Notes under the pieces: model-generated | Database searches by the model: none | The model's input: only the letters and a program-made list of their open reading frames with translations | Told to the model about the DNA's origin: nothing | Origin: Gemmatimonadota bacterium | GTDB taxonomy: Bacteria; Gemmatimonadota; Gemmatimonadetes; Longimicrobiales; Gaopeijiaceae | Direction of reading: 5' to 3' | Assembly: GCA_018678395.1 (NCBI GenBank) | Contig: JAHHMJ010000650.1 | Coordinates: forward strand, 1-9,002 | DNA: 9,002 nt | In this document: piece after piece, positions 1-6,331 of the stretch | How positions within the stretch are numbered: position 1 is the stretch's first letter | Layout: each line of letters begins with the position of its first letter | Made by a program: the position numbers and the translations under genes

Positions 1-1700
1 ACGCCGACATTGGTGGCGTCCGGGTTGAGAAGCCGCGACGTGGTCTGCGCGGCACCCACCAGCTGAGGGTCGGAACCGTATTCGAAGCGGACGGTGGTCG
101 AGGCGCCCGCGGCGCTCACTGCGGCGCCGAGTCGGGCGGACCCGAGGCTGGGGAACGTCGTGGGCAGCGACGCAACGATCGGCGCGCCCGGCGCCGGGTT
201 GCCGGGGCCCGGATCGGGCGGTGCGACGGGCGTCGACCACGCCGAGCAGGCGTCGTCGTCACAGGCGCGAACGCGGTACGCCGTCGTGTTCACCGGAGGT
301 GCCGGGTCGGTCCAGGCTGTGATGTCGGCTGCGACCGAGCCCACGATCGAGCCGGGTCCGCCGCCGGCGGTACGCTCGATCTCGAATCGGGTCTCCCCCA
401 CGCTGTTGTCGGTCCAGCCGATCCGGATACCGGCCGGCGGGACGCGCTGTGCGGTCAAGCCCGTGGGCGCTGCGAGCGCCCCGGGAGTGGTGAACGAGAA
501 GATGTCGCTCACGGTCCGCCCGAGCGCATTCTCGGCGATGATGCGGAAGTAGTACGTGGTCCCGGGGGTGAGTCCCGTCAGAGAGGCCACGACGTCGGAT
601 GGGTTCAGGCCCGAGCGGTTCTGACGGGGTGTCTCCACCGCGTCCGCCAGCTGCGGATCGAGGCCGTACTCGAACCACACGGTGGTGGGCAGGCCCTGGG
701 GATTGACCGTTCCGCCCACGGTGCCGCCGGTGGGAGTCACGCTGCGGGTGCCGACGGTTCCCACCGTCGGGGGGTCGCTGACCGTGATCTGCGCGATCGC
801 GGATACGCCTTCGTGGGTGGCCGACACGTCGACCTGACCGACGGACACCGCGAGCACGCGGCCGGTGTCGTCGACCTCGGAGATGCTCTCGTCCTGGGAC
901 TGCCAATCCGAGACCCGCCCCGGTACCATGCTGCCGCCGGCGTCGTAATAGATCGGCGCGAGCTCGACGGACTCCCCTCGGCGGAGGGTGACCGAGGCCG
1001 GGATCATCTCTGCCGACACCACGACGGCGCGCACCGGCGCCGGCACGGACTCCGTGACACTCTCGAAGGTGGCGGTCAGTGCCCCCTGACCGTCGGCGAG
1101 CGCTTCGGCGACATAGCCTCCGCCCGGCAACTCGCGGACCGCGAGCACGTCGGGGGTCTGCGAAGACCAGGAGGGCCGGGCCGAGGGAATCTCGTCACCG
1201 GTTGCGAAGAGCACGCGGCCCTCCAGCGGGAACGTCTCGCCGAAGGTCGTGAACTGCGGGATCTCCGGCACGTCGAGGCCCGACGGAACGGGCCGCAGCT
1301 CCAGAGAAACCTGGCTCTCCTCGCCGGGGATCAGCGTGAACTGGTCCTCTCCCAGGAAGAGATCGTCTCCGCCGCGTCGAACGCCGACTTCTATCGAAGC
1401 GTCGACCGGACGGCCCGACAGGTCGACGTCGAGCGAAGCCCGGATCGGGCCGCCTCCCGCGGAGACCGGGATAGCGTCGTCGTACAGCACGCGGCCCCCG
1501 TCCCGCTCCGTTACGCGGATCTGCAGCCGGTCCGCCTTGTCGAAGGCCCCCTCCGCTCCGTCGACACCCTGCAGCGCGATGATCGCGACCCGAGCATTGC
1601 CTGCGGCGGCGGGCTCATGCAGGAATCCGTCCGTGCATGCCGCCGCCGAGAGACAGGCGAGCGCCACTGCGGCGCCACGCGCCCAATCCGTCCGAATCAT
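1..1700 (-). CDS. Ig-like (BIG2) and fibronectin type III repeat surface protein, probable lipoprotein; 3' end outside window
   Basis: At least 566 residues are encoded and the frame is still open at the left edge, so the C-terminus is missing. The ATG at 1700-1698 overlaps the stop of the upstream gene (ATGA) and has a GGAGG 6 nt upstream. The N-terminus is basic (R3, R8), then hydrophobic, with Cys16 and Cys22. This suggests a lipoprotein signal, but neither cysteine has a textbook lipobox. Layout: a beta-rich region (about 33-138), two bacterial Ig-like group 2 type domains (about 145-226 and 233-308), a fibronectin III-like domain (about 312-405, with LTPGTTYYFRIIAENALG), a second one (about 409-493, with Cys480 and Cys485), a Pro/Gly linker (about 494-506), then the start of a third domain resembling the first (FEYGSDPQL against FEYGLDPQL). 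Such proteins are usually surface-exposed adhesive or scaffold proteins. No catalytic motif is visible and the binding partner is unknown. It is the last visible gene of a three-gene operon after a probable outer-membrane barrel. Confidence 0.87.
   Translation of the reverse strand, partial: MIRTDWARGAAVALACLSAAACTDGFLHEPAAAGNARVAIIALQGVDGAEGAFDKADRLQIRVTERDGGRVLYDDAIPVSAGGGPIRASLDVDLSGRPVDASIEVGVRRGGDDLFLGEDQFTLIPGEESQVSLELRPVPSGLDVPEIPQFTTFGETFPLEGRVLFATGDEIPSARPSWSSQTPDVLAVRELPGGGYVAEALADGQGALTATFESVTESVPAPVRAVVVSAEMIPASVTLRRGESVELAPIYYDAGGSMVPGRVSDWQSQDESISEVDDTGRVLAVSVGQVDVSATHEGVSAIAQITVSDPPTVGTVGTRSVTPTGGTVGGTVNPQGLPTTVWFEYGLDPQLADAVETPRQNRSGLNPSDVVASLTGLTPGTTYYFRIIAENALGRTVSDIFSFTTPGALAAPTGLTAQRVPPAGIRIGWTDNSVGETRFEIERTAGGGPGSIVGSVAADITAWTDPAPPVNTTAYRVRACDDDACSAWSTPVAPPDPGPGNPAPGAPIVASLPTTFPSLGSARLGAAVSAAGASTTVRFEYGSDPQLVGAAQTTSRLLNPDATNVG
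63..700 (-). repeat. duplicated fibronectin III-like module inside the surface protein
   Basis: Two parts of the protein share a diverged segment about 197 residues apart: residues 339-350 (TTVWFEYGLDPQ) and 536-547 (TTVRFEYGSDPQ). The DNA copies lie near 650-684 and 60-94 and are clearly similar but not identical, so the duplication is old. A different fibronectin-like domain and a Pro/Gly linker lie between them, giving an A-B-linker-A order. More copies may lie beyond the window edge. Confidence 0.6.
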
Positions 1701-2803
1701 CCAGCGCCTCCGAAGCGAAGTGCGAGCCCGAACTCGAGGCCCGTGAATGCGGTCTCGACGCTCTCGCGAACCTCGAGGTTACCGATGTGTGCGCGCACCG
1801 ATGGGACCATGACGGCGGTACCGACGGGCAACTCCACGTCGAGTCCGACACCGAGGTCGTAGCCCTGCTCCACACCGTCGTCCCGCCGAAACAGGCGGGC
1901 CTCGATGCGGGGCTGAAGGATCGCTCGACCGACGCGGCTGCGCATCCCGCCGCCGGCGAGGATCAGGTCCTGCGAGGACAGCGTGCCGTCCGACGACAGA
2001 TACGTCCCCTCGTCGCGGCTGTGGAAGATGCCGTAGACGAGGCCGGTCGACTGGGCGCCGAGGGGGAAGCCGATGCTGCCGAGCACCTCGAAACGGTCAC
2101 CCGCGCGGAAGAGATTCGCGTCGTCGGCGAGATCGTCCCGGTGGCGGAAGAGGCTCACGCGCAGCGTCCCCTTGGTGCCGGTGGCGATGGTCCCGTCGAC
2201 GGCGGCGACGAGGCGGAGCACGTCTCCCGGCCGATACGCGAACTGCTCGGCATCGAGGGGCGAGTACTCCCGGCGCACGAGATAGGACGCCGACAGGCCT
2301 ACGCCGAGGGGGCCCACCACGTGCGCGCTCGAGGCGGACAGCCCCACGCCTCCGCCGGTGCCCCAGTTCGAGATCGCGAAGGGGAGCAGTTCCGATGCGA
2401 CCGCCCCCGCGACTCGCGATTCGGACAGCGTTTGCGTCTCCACCCCGGTAGGCAACAACGCCACGGCCGACACGCTGGTCGCACCGCTGCGGCCGCTCAC
2501 CGTCAGGGTGACCTGCGTGTCGGTGAGGCCCTGGATCGACAGTTCACCGCGATCGGGATCCTCGAGGCGGCCATCGGCCCAGGTTCCGGCGATGCCCAGC
2601 GACACACGCTCGCCCAGCCAGGCGGTGCCCGCGAACGGGATCGCCATCACCGTGATGGACTCGACGGAGGCCGCCGACGGATCGTCGAAGCTGTAGCTCT
2701 GGAAGAGCACGCCGGCGCCGACCTGCGCCGATTGAGCAGCGAGGGGGCCCGCCGCCAGTACCACGCCGACCGCAGCGAGCAGACCCTGCGAGAGCCGGCT
2801 CAC
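1697..2803 (-). CDS. probable outer-membrane beta-barrel protein, function unknown
   Basis: The protein has 368 residues. The start is GTG, which forms a GTGA overlap with the stop of the upstream gene and has a strong GGAGGT 5 nt upstream. Residues 1-24 form a Sec signal peptide (one Arg, a long Ala/Val/Leu core, then GPLAAQ). The rest has no long hydrophobic helix. It shows short alternating polar/apolar stretches with many Gly and aromatic residues, separated by Asp/Gly/Ser-rich turns, such as VGLSASYLVRREYS and ILQPRIEARLFRRDD, and ends in GLEFGLALRFGGAG. This pattern suits an outer-membrane beta-barrel of roughly 12-16 strands, but I do not recognise a family and a soluble beta-protein is possible. 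It lies between a TPR/CsgG-like lipoprotein gene and an Ig/Fn3 surface protein gene and overlaps both by 4 nt. That suggests coupled translation and a shared task in the outer membrane, perhaps anchoring or exporting the surface protein. Confidence 0.82.
   Translation of the reverse strand: MSRLSQGLLAAVGVVLAAGPLAAQSAQVGAGVLFQSYSFDDPSAASVESITVMAIPFAGTAWLGERVSLGIAGTWADGRLEDPDRGELSIQGLTDTQVTLTVSGRSGATSVSAVALLPTGVETQTLSESRVAGAVASELLPFAISNWGTGGGVGLSASSAHVVGPLGVGLSASYLVRREYSPLDAEQFAYRPGDVLRLVAAVDGTIATGTKGTLRVSLFRHRDDLADDANLFRAGDRFEVLGSIGFPLGAQSTGLVYGIFHSRDEGTYLSSDGTLSSQDLILAGGGMRSRVGRAILQPRIEARLFRRDDGVEQGYDLGVGLDVELPVGTAVMVPSVRAHIGNLEVRESVETAFTGLEFGLALRFGGAG
1707..1711 (-). promoter_or_regulatory. 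ribosome binding site of the Ig/Fn3 protein
   Basis: GGAGG on the minus strand lies 6 nt before the ATG at 1700, inside the end of the barrel gene. With the ATGA overlap it fixes the start and suggests translational coupling. Confidence 0.75.
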
Positions 2804-4104
2804 GATCCACCTCCCGGGCGGGGAATGAAGATGATCACCGTGCCCCTCTGAGGAGAGATCGGCTCACCACCGCCGACCTCTTCGAACGGATCGCGCCCGC
2901 CGACGTCCGGAATGATCTCCTCGATGGGCATGTAGGTGCCCCGTCGATCCAGCCAGAGCTCCCACGCGGAAGGGCGGAGAAGCTCGCCGCCGAGCGCGGC
3001 GAACTCGTCGAGGTCGTCTTCCTCGGCTTCCTCGAGATCCCTGGCCTCCTGAAGGGCGTCGATCGCGTCCTGGAATCCCGGGTCGAGGTCGACCGCTTGC
3101 TCGTAGGCCTCGCGGGCCGCGCTGTACTGCCCGGCGTCCTGCGCTTCGAGCCCCAGTCCGAAGGCGATCAGCGACTGCAGGCTCTCCGTGCGGCGTCGAC
3201 CCACCTGCTCGCGCTCGGCGGCCGTGAGCTCGATGCCGATGGCATCGAAGAGCCCCAGGGCCAGCTGCCCTTCGGCCTCGAAGAAGCGCTCGAGGGCCTC
3301 TTCGACCTCGACCGGCGTCGGGTCCGCTCCGCCGGCCGCTGTCTCCAGGACCGCCGCTGCCAGGGAGAGGCGCTGGGTGTCTCCACCCACCTGACCCTGG
3401 ACCAGATGCTGGGCCTGGAGCATGCGGCCACCCCTGACCGCGGTCGCCGGATCGACCCGGTCCTGATCGGTCAGCGAGATCTCGTCGGCGAGCAGCTGGA
3501 CCTGAAGGCGCTCGAGGACGGTGAGGCGTCCGGTGGCCGCCATGTCGGTCGCCAACATGTGCGTGAGCGCCCGCCCCAGCGACGACTGCGTGGGATCGGC
3601 TCCCCGGTAGACGAACGGGAAGATCGCCAGCGTGCCCGGCGTCGGATCGGCGTCGGACAGGGCGGCTTCGCTCGCGAGCGCGTCCTGGACACCGACCTCG
3701 ACGAGCTGACGCCGCAGCCAGGTGAGGCGCTTCCGGACCTCGTCCCGAAGCGATTCCGCCTCGTCGAGCGCCATGAACCGCTCATAGATCCCGACGGCAC
3801 CGGCGAGATCTCCGGATTCCTCCAGCAGAACGCCCTGCAGGTGCAGGCTCGGTGCGTGATCCGGCGTTTCGGACAGGGCCTCGTCCACGACCTCGGAGGC
3901 CTCTGTGGCGCGCCCGCCGGAGCGGAGTGCCGAGGCGAGCCTCCACGACAGATCCGCGTTGCCCGGATCGGATGCGAGGGCCATTCGAAGTTGGGGCGCG
4001 GCCTCGGGCGGCGGCGCGACGACCCCTCCTCCGGACGTGGCGCAGCCGGAGAAGACGAGCGCGGCGGTGCAGCCGGCCAGCAGGAGCGACGGTTTGCGGG
4101 GCAT
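2800..4104 (-). CDS. TPR lipoprotein with central CsgG-like domain
   Basis: The protein has 434 residues. I chose the ATG at 4104 because it begins a classic lipoprotein signal (MPRKPSLLLAG, then a lipobox ending FSGC, Cys21). The frame stays open 71 codons further up, but that extension lacks signal character and crosses the divergent intergenic region. Domains: TPR-like helices (about 36-130, e.g. residues 64-80 and 98-113), a CsgG/LpoB-like alpha/beta domain (about 157-255: GTLAIFPFVYRG, then a helix, GRLTVLERLQVQLLADE and AQHLVQGQVGG), another TPR unit (about 315-345, AREAYEQAVDLDPGFQDA), an acidic stretch (356-368) and a C-terminal tail with the hydrophobic strand GTVIIFIP. CsgG relatives are periplasmic or outer-membrane lipoproteins, some pore-forming, others regulators of cell-wall enzymes. 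Which applies here is open, because the pore-lining features of true CsgG are not evident. It is first in the operon with the barrel and the Ig/Fn3 protein, and divergent from a second CsgG-like gene. No Shine-Dalgarno sequence precedes it. Confidence 0.85.
   Translation of the reverse strand: MPRKPSLLLAGCTAALVFSGCATSGGGVVAPPPEAAPQLRMALASDPGNADLSWRLASALRSGGRATEASEVVDEALSETPDHAPSLHLQGVLLEESGDLAGAVGIYERFMALDEAESLRDEVRKRLTWLRRQLVEVGVQDALASEAALSDADPTPGTLAIFPFVYRGADPTQSSLGRALTHMLATDMAATGRLTVLERLQVQLLADEISLTDQDRVDPATAVRGGRMLQAQHLVQGQVGGDTQRLSLAAAVLETAAGGADPTPVEVEEALERFFEAEGQLALGLFDAIGIELTAAEREQVGRRRTESLQSLIAFGLGLEAQDAGQYSAAREAYEQAVDLDPGFQDAIDALQEARDLEEAEEDDLDEFAALGGELLRPSAWELWLDRRGTYMPIEEIIPDVGGRDPFEEVGGGEPISPQRGTVIIFIPRPGGGS
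2809..2814 (-). promoter_or_regulatory. ribosome binding site of the barrel protein
   Basis: GGAGGT on the minus strand lies 5 nt before the GTG at 2803, inside the last codons of the TPR/CsgG-like gene. It decides for the GTG start in the GTGA overlap. Confidence 0.8.
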
Positions 4105-4270
4105 GGACGGGGTGCCAAGGGGGGGACAAAGGGCCCCCAAGATACGCCGCCACCGTGGCTTGCGCCATGGAAACCGAAGTGCTTGCCCCGGCCGGGGGAC
4201 CCGGTGAACGATGAGGTGTACCAGAGAACTCGTGAACCCTGCTCCACCGACCCCGCGCCCCCCCACGATC
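4105..4270. promoter_or_regulatory. divergent intergenic region between the two CsgG-like genes
   Basis: These 166 bp separate two divergent genes and should hold both promoters. On the minus strand a TATCTT (4144-4139) could be a -10 element for the block C operon, but no convincing -35 was found. A G-run (4119-4125) and a C-run (4134-4138) can form a short GC hairpin in the minus-strand leader. A perfect 12-bp palindrome sits at 4186-4197. No clear promoter for the plus-strand gene was found, and neither start codon has a good Shine-Dalgarno. A possible upstream ATG for the plus-strand gene lies at 4211. The promoter assignment is inference. Confidence 0.45.
4186..4197. repeat. perfect 12-bp GC palindrome (possible operator)
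   Basis: CCCCGGCCGGGG reads the same on both strands and lies roughly mid-way between the divergent start codons at 4104 and 4271. Its position suits a shared operator, but a short pure-GC palindrome is fairly likely by chance in DNA this GC-rich. Confidence 0.3.
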
Positions 4271-4981
4271 ATGCCCAAGACACTCCTGGCGGTTTTCGCG
4301 CTCGTGGCTTTCGCCACCCTTCCGTTCGAACTGGCCGGCCAGGACGAGACGGACCTGCGTCCCGGGATCGCGGTGATGCAGTTCGAGAACGCCGGCTCAC
4401 ACGGTGACGACGCCGAGGCCGAGGACTTTGCGGCGCTCGAGGTGGGACTTCAGATCATGCTCACCACCGAACTGTCGCAGAACGGGGCGCTCCGGCTCGT
4501 GGAGAGAAGCGCCATCCAGGATCTGCTCGCCGAGCAGGACCTCGCGGTGCAGGGCCGGGTCGACGCGTCGACGGCGGCCGAGATCGGCCGCCTCGTCGGC
4601 GCCCGCTACATGGTGCTCGGCAGCTTCGTCGACATCTTCGAGCAGATGCGCATGGATGCGCGGATCGTGGATGTCGAGACGGGCGAGCTCCTGCGGGCAC
4701 GCGGCATCCAGGAGCAGCGTGAGGAGATCTACCAGATTCTGGTCGATCTCGCGGCTGCGATCACCGAGGGACTCGAGTTGCCGGAGCTCGACGCCGAGAT
4801 CGCCGAGGAGCGCCGGGAACAGGAGCTTCCGATCGAGGCGGTTACGCTGTTCTCCCGTGCGGTCCGCTTCGGAGATGCGGGGCGCACCGAGCAGGCGCGC
4901 GAGATGTTGCAGCGCGTGACGACGGAGTGGCCCCACTTCGAGGACGCCCAGGAGGCTCTGCAGCAACTCCCGACGGGCTGA
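4271..4981 (+). CDS. small exported CsgG-like protein
   Basis: The protein has 236 residues from the ATG at 4271. An in-frame ATG at 4211 would add 20 Pro/Thr/Arg-rich residues ahead of the signal peptide, so I prefer the inner start. Neither has a good ribosome binding site. Residues 1-24 are a Sec signal (MPKTLLAVFALVAFATLP, then FELAGQ) with no lipobox cysteine, so a soluble periplasmic or secreted form is likely. Residues 30-165 match the CsgG/LpoB/TolB-like fold: strand GIAVMQFEN, helix with LQIMLTTELSQ, strand RLVERSAIQDLLAEQ, helix ASTAAEIGRLVGARYMVLGSF, then strands around MDARIVDVETGELL. The remainder (about 187-232) is helical and resembles one TPR unit. True CsgG is a lipoprotein pore for curli; this one lacks the lipid anchor, so an accessory or adaptor role is more likely. 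It is divergent from the other CsgG-like gene and converges on the protease gene with one base between the stop codons. Confidence 0.87.
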   Translation: MPKTLLAVFALVAFATLPFELAGQDETDLRPGIAVMQFENAGSHGDDAEAEDFAALEVGLQIMLTTELSQNGALRLVERSAIQDLLAEQDLAVQGRVDASTAAEIGRLVGARYMVLGSFVDIFEQMRMDARIVDVETGELLRARGIQEQREEIYQILVDLAAAITEGLELPELDAEIAEERREQELPIEAVTLFSRAVRFGDAGRTEQAREMLQRVTTEWPHFEDAQEALQQLPTG

Positions 4982-4982
4982 G

Positions 4983-6329
4983 TCAGCCCTCGCCCAGAAA
5001 GGCGAGAAGTCGAGCGGCGGGCACCGCCACGAGGCGCTGGGGGTCTCCGGATCCGAGCGCGCCGAAGAGAACTCCCAGAATCGTCCCGTCGGCGTCGACC
5101 ACGGGACTGCCGCTCGCACCGGCCGCGCCCCACCCTTCCAGCTCGAGGCGGTCCTCGCCCACCTCGATGAGGCGACCGGCGGTGGCGACGGCTCGGGGGA
5201 GTGGGCCGGTCGCTCCCGCGGGCTCGGTGCCCGGGAAACCGACCATCAGGACAGGCGTTCCCCGAGCGAGCGTATCGGTCCGCGCGTTCAGCTGCGTCAC
5301 CGTGGGGTTCTCACCGCGGAGGTTCTGAATCCGCAGAAGCGCGAGGTCGTCTCGGGGCGACATGCGTTCGACCTGAGCCGGCCACACCTGTGGGCTCCCC
5401 GAGAACTGAACGCCGACTCGCGACACGCGTCGGTCACCGTCGGCTCCGGCGACGACGTGGCGGTTGGTGACGATCCGGCCCCGCCCCTCGATGGCGAAGC
5501 CGCTGGCGACCGAGCGCTCCCCATTCGCGAACTCGGTGTACACCATGACCGCGGCCGGCCGGATGCGACCGAGCAGCGCGGGGGCATCCAGGGCCGCGGC
5601 TCTGCGCTGCCCCGAAATCGTGGCCGTGGCGTCGTCGATCTGCGCGCGCAGGTCCTGCAGTTCGCGCTGGTCCGTTTCTCCGGCTTCTGCCAGTGCGTCG
5701 AGGCGCCGCTGGAACGCCTGGACTCGGCGGCGGGAGTCGAGCAACGCGTCGGCCAGGCCCTCGACTTCTCCCTCCAGAGCGTCGACGGCGGCGTCGACCG
5801 CGGCATCGTCGGCCGCCAGAGCGCTGTCGATCCGGGCGACGAGGGCGGTGCGTTCCTCTTCCCAGTGGGCCCGCTCCGCCTCGCGGGCCCGGCCAGAGGC
5901 GACCAGCACGGCGGCGATGGCCACGAGGCCGAGCGCCGTGGCCCCCACGGCCATGCGAGAGGGGCCCTGCCGGAACTCGGGAGCCGCGGCGCCGGGTGCC
6001 AGCACTTCGATCTCCGGGCCCTCCCACCCGAAGCGGATGGTGCGCCCTGGTGCGAGCGGCACCCAGTCCTGGATCCGGTCGCCGTCGACGAAGGTGCCGT
6101 TGCGGCTGTCCAGATCGCGGACCCACCACTGCCCGTCTCGTCGCTGGAGACGTGCGTGGCGTCCCGAGACGTGCAGGTCGGACTCCGGGTCGAAGCGAAG
6201 CCCCACGCCCTCGGCGCGTCCGACGTCGACGACGTCTTCGCGAAAGCGTCGGACTTCACCCGCGCGACCACCCGTACGGATGCGGAGGTGAAGCGCCGGT
6301 GCATCCGGGGACGCGCCGGGGCGGCCCAC
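4983..6329 (-). CDS. FHA domain-transmembrane-coiled coil-trypsin-like serine protease
   Basis: The protein has 448 residues, starting at a GTG 2 nt after the phosphatase stop codon, with GGAGG 10 nt upstream; no other start codon lies ahead of the FHA domain. Residues 12-110 are an FHA phosphothreonine-binding domain with its key residues: G37-R38, S55-G56-R57-H58 and N77-G78-T79. Residues 127-145 form one hydrophobic membrane helix. Residues about 148-240 are rich in Ala, Glu, Asp and Arg with heptad-like spacing, a likely coiled coil. Residues about 252-445 are a trypsin/HtrA-like S1 protease with His291 (IVTNRHVV), Asp328 (DDLALLRI) and Ser406 (GASGSPVV), so the triad looks intact. No PDZ domain follows, unlike DegP/HtrA. 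The N-terminus should be cytoplasmic and the protease periplasmic. With the kinase and phosphatase upstream, it probably reads a phosphorylated partner inside and cleaves or shields envelope proteins outside. The coupling is inference; the domains are clear. Confidence 0.95.
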   Translation of the reverse strand: MGRPGASPDAPALHLRIRTGGRAGEVRRFREDVVDVGRAEGVGLRFDPESDLHVSGRHARLQRRDGQWWVRDLDSRNGTFVDGDRIQDWVPLAPGRTIRFGWEGPEIEVLAPGAAAPEFRQGPSRMAVGATALGLVAIAAVLVASGRAREAERAHWEEERTALVARIDSALAADDAAVDAAVDALEGEVEGLADALLDSRRRVQAFQRRLDALAEAGETDQRELQDLRAQIDDATATISGQRRAAALDAPALLGRIRPAAVMVYTEFANGERSVASGFAIEGRGRIVTNRHVVAGADGDRRVSRVGVQFSGSPQVWPAQVERMSPRDDLALLRIQNLRGENPTVTQLNARTDTLARGTPVLMVGFPGTEPAGATGPLPRAVATAGRLIEVGEDRLELEGWGAAGASGSPVVDADGTILGVLFGALGSGDPQRLVAVPAARLLAFLGEG

Positions 6330-6331
6330 GA

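Noticed and set aside
1637..2851. 404-residue plus-strand open frame opposite the barrel gene
   Set aside because: The minus strand has a signal peptide, ribosome binding site and overlapping neighbours; the plus frame has none of these.
4117..4140. G-run and C-run as a transcription terminator
   Set aside because: The stem is only 5 bp, has no U-tract, and lies ahead of a start codon between divergent genes, so a leader hairpin is the better reading.
4105..4317. N-terminal extension of the TPR/CsgG-like protein to 4317
   Set aside because: It would place 71 Arg/Pro-rich residues ahead of a clear lipoprotein signal and overlap the divergent gene.
3097..4407. 436-residue plus-strand open frame opposite the TPR/CsgG-like gene
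   Set aside because: It overlaps the well-supported minus-strand gene and the start of the plus-strand CsgG-like gene in another frame, and has a Gly/Arg-rich composition without motifs.
4979..4985. TGAGTCA as a regulatory motif
   Set aside because: It is simply two facing TGA stop codons around one base; its likeness to a eukaryotic factor site has no meaning here.
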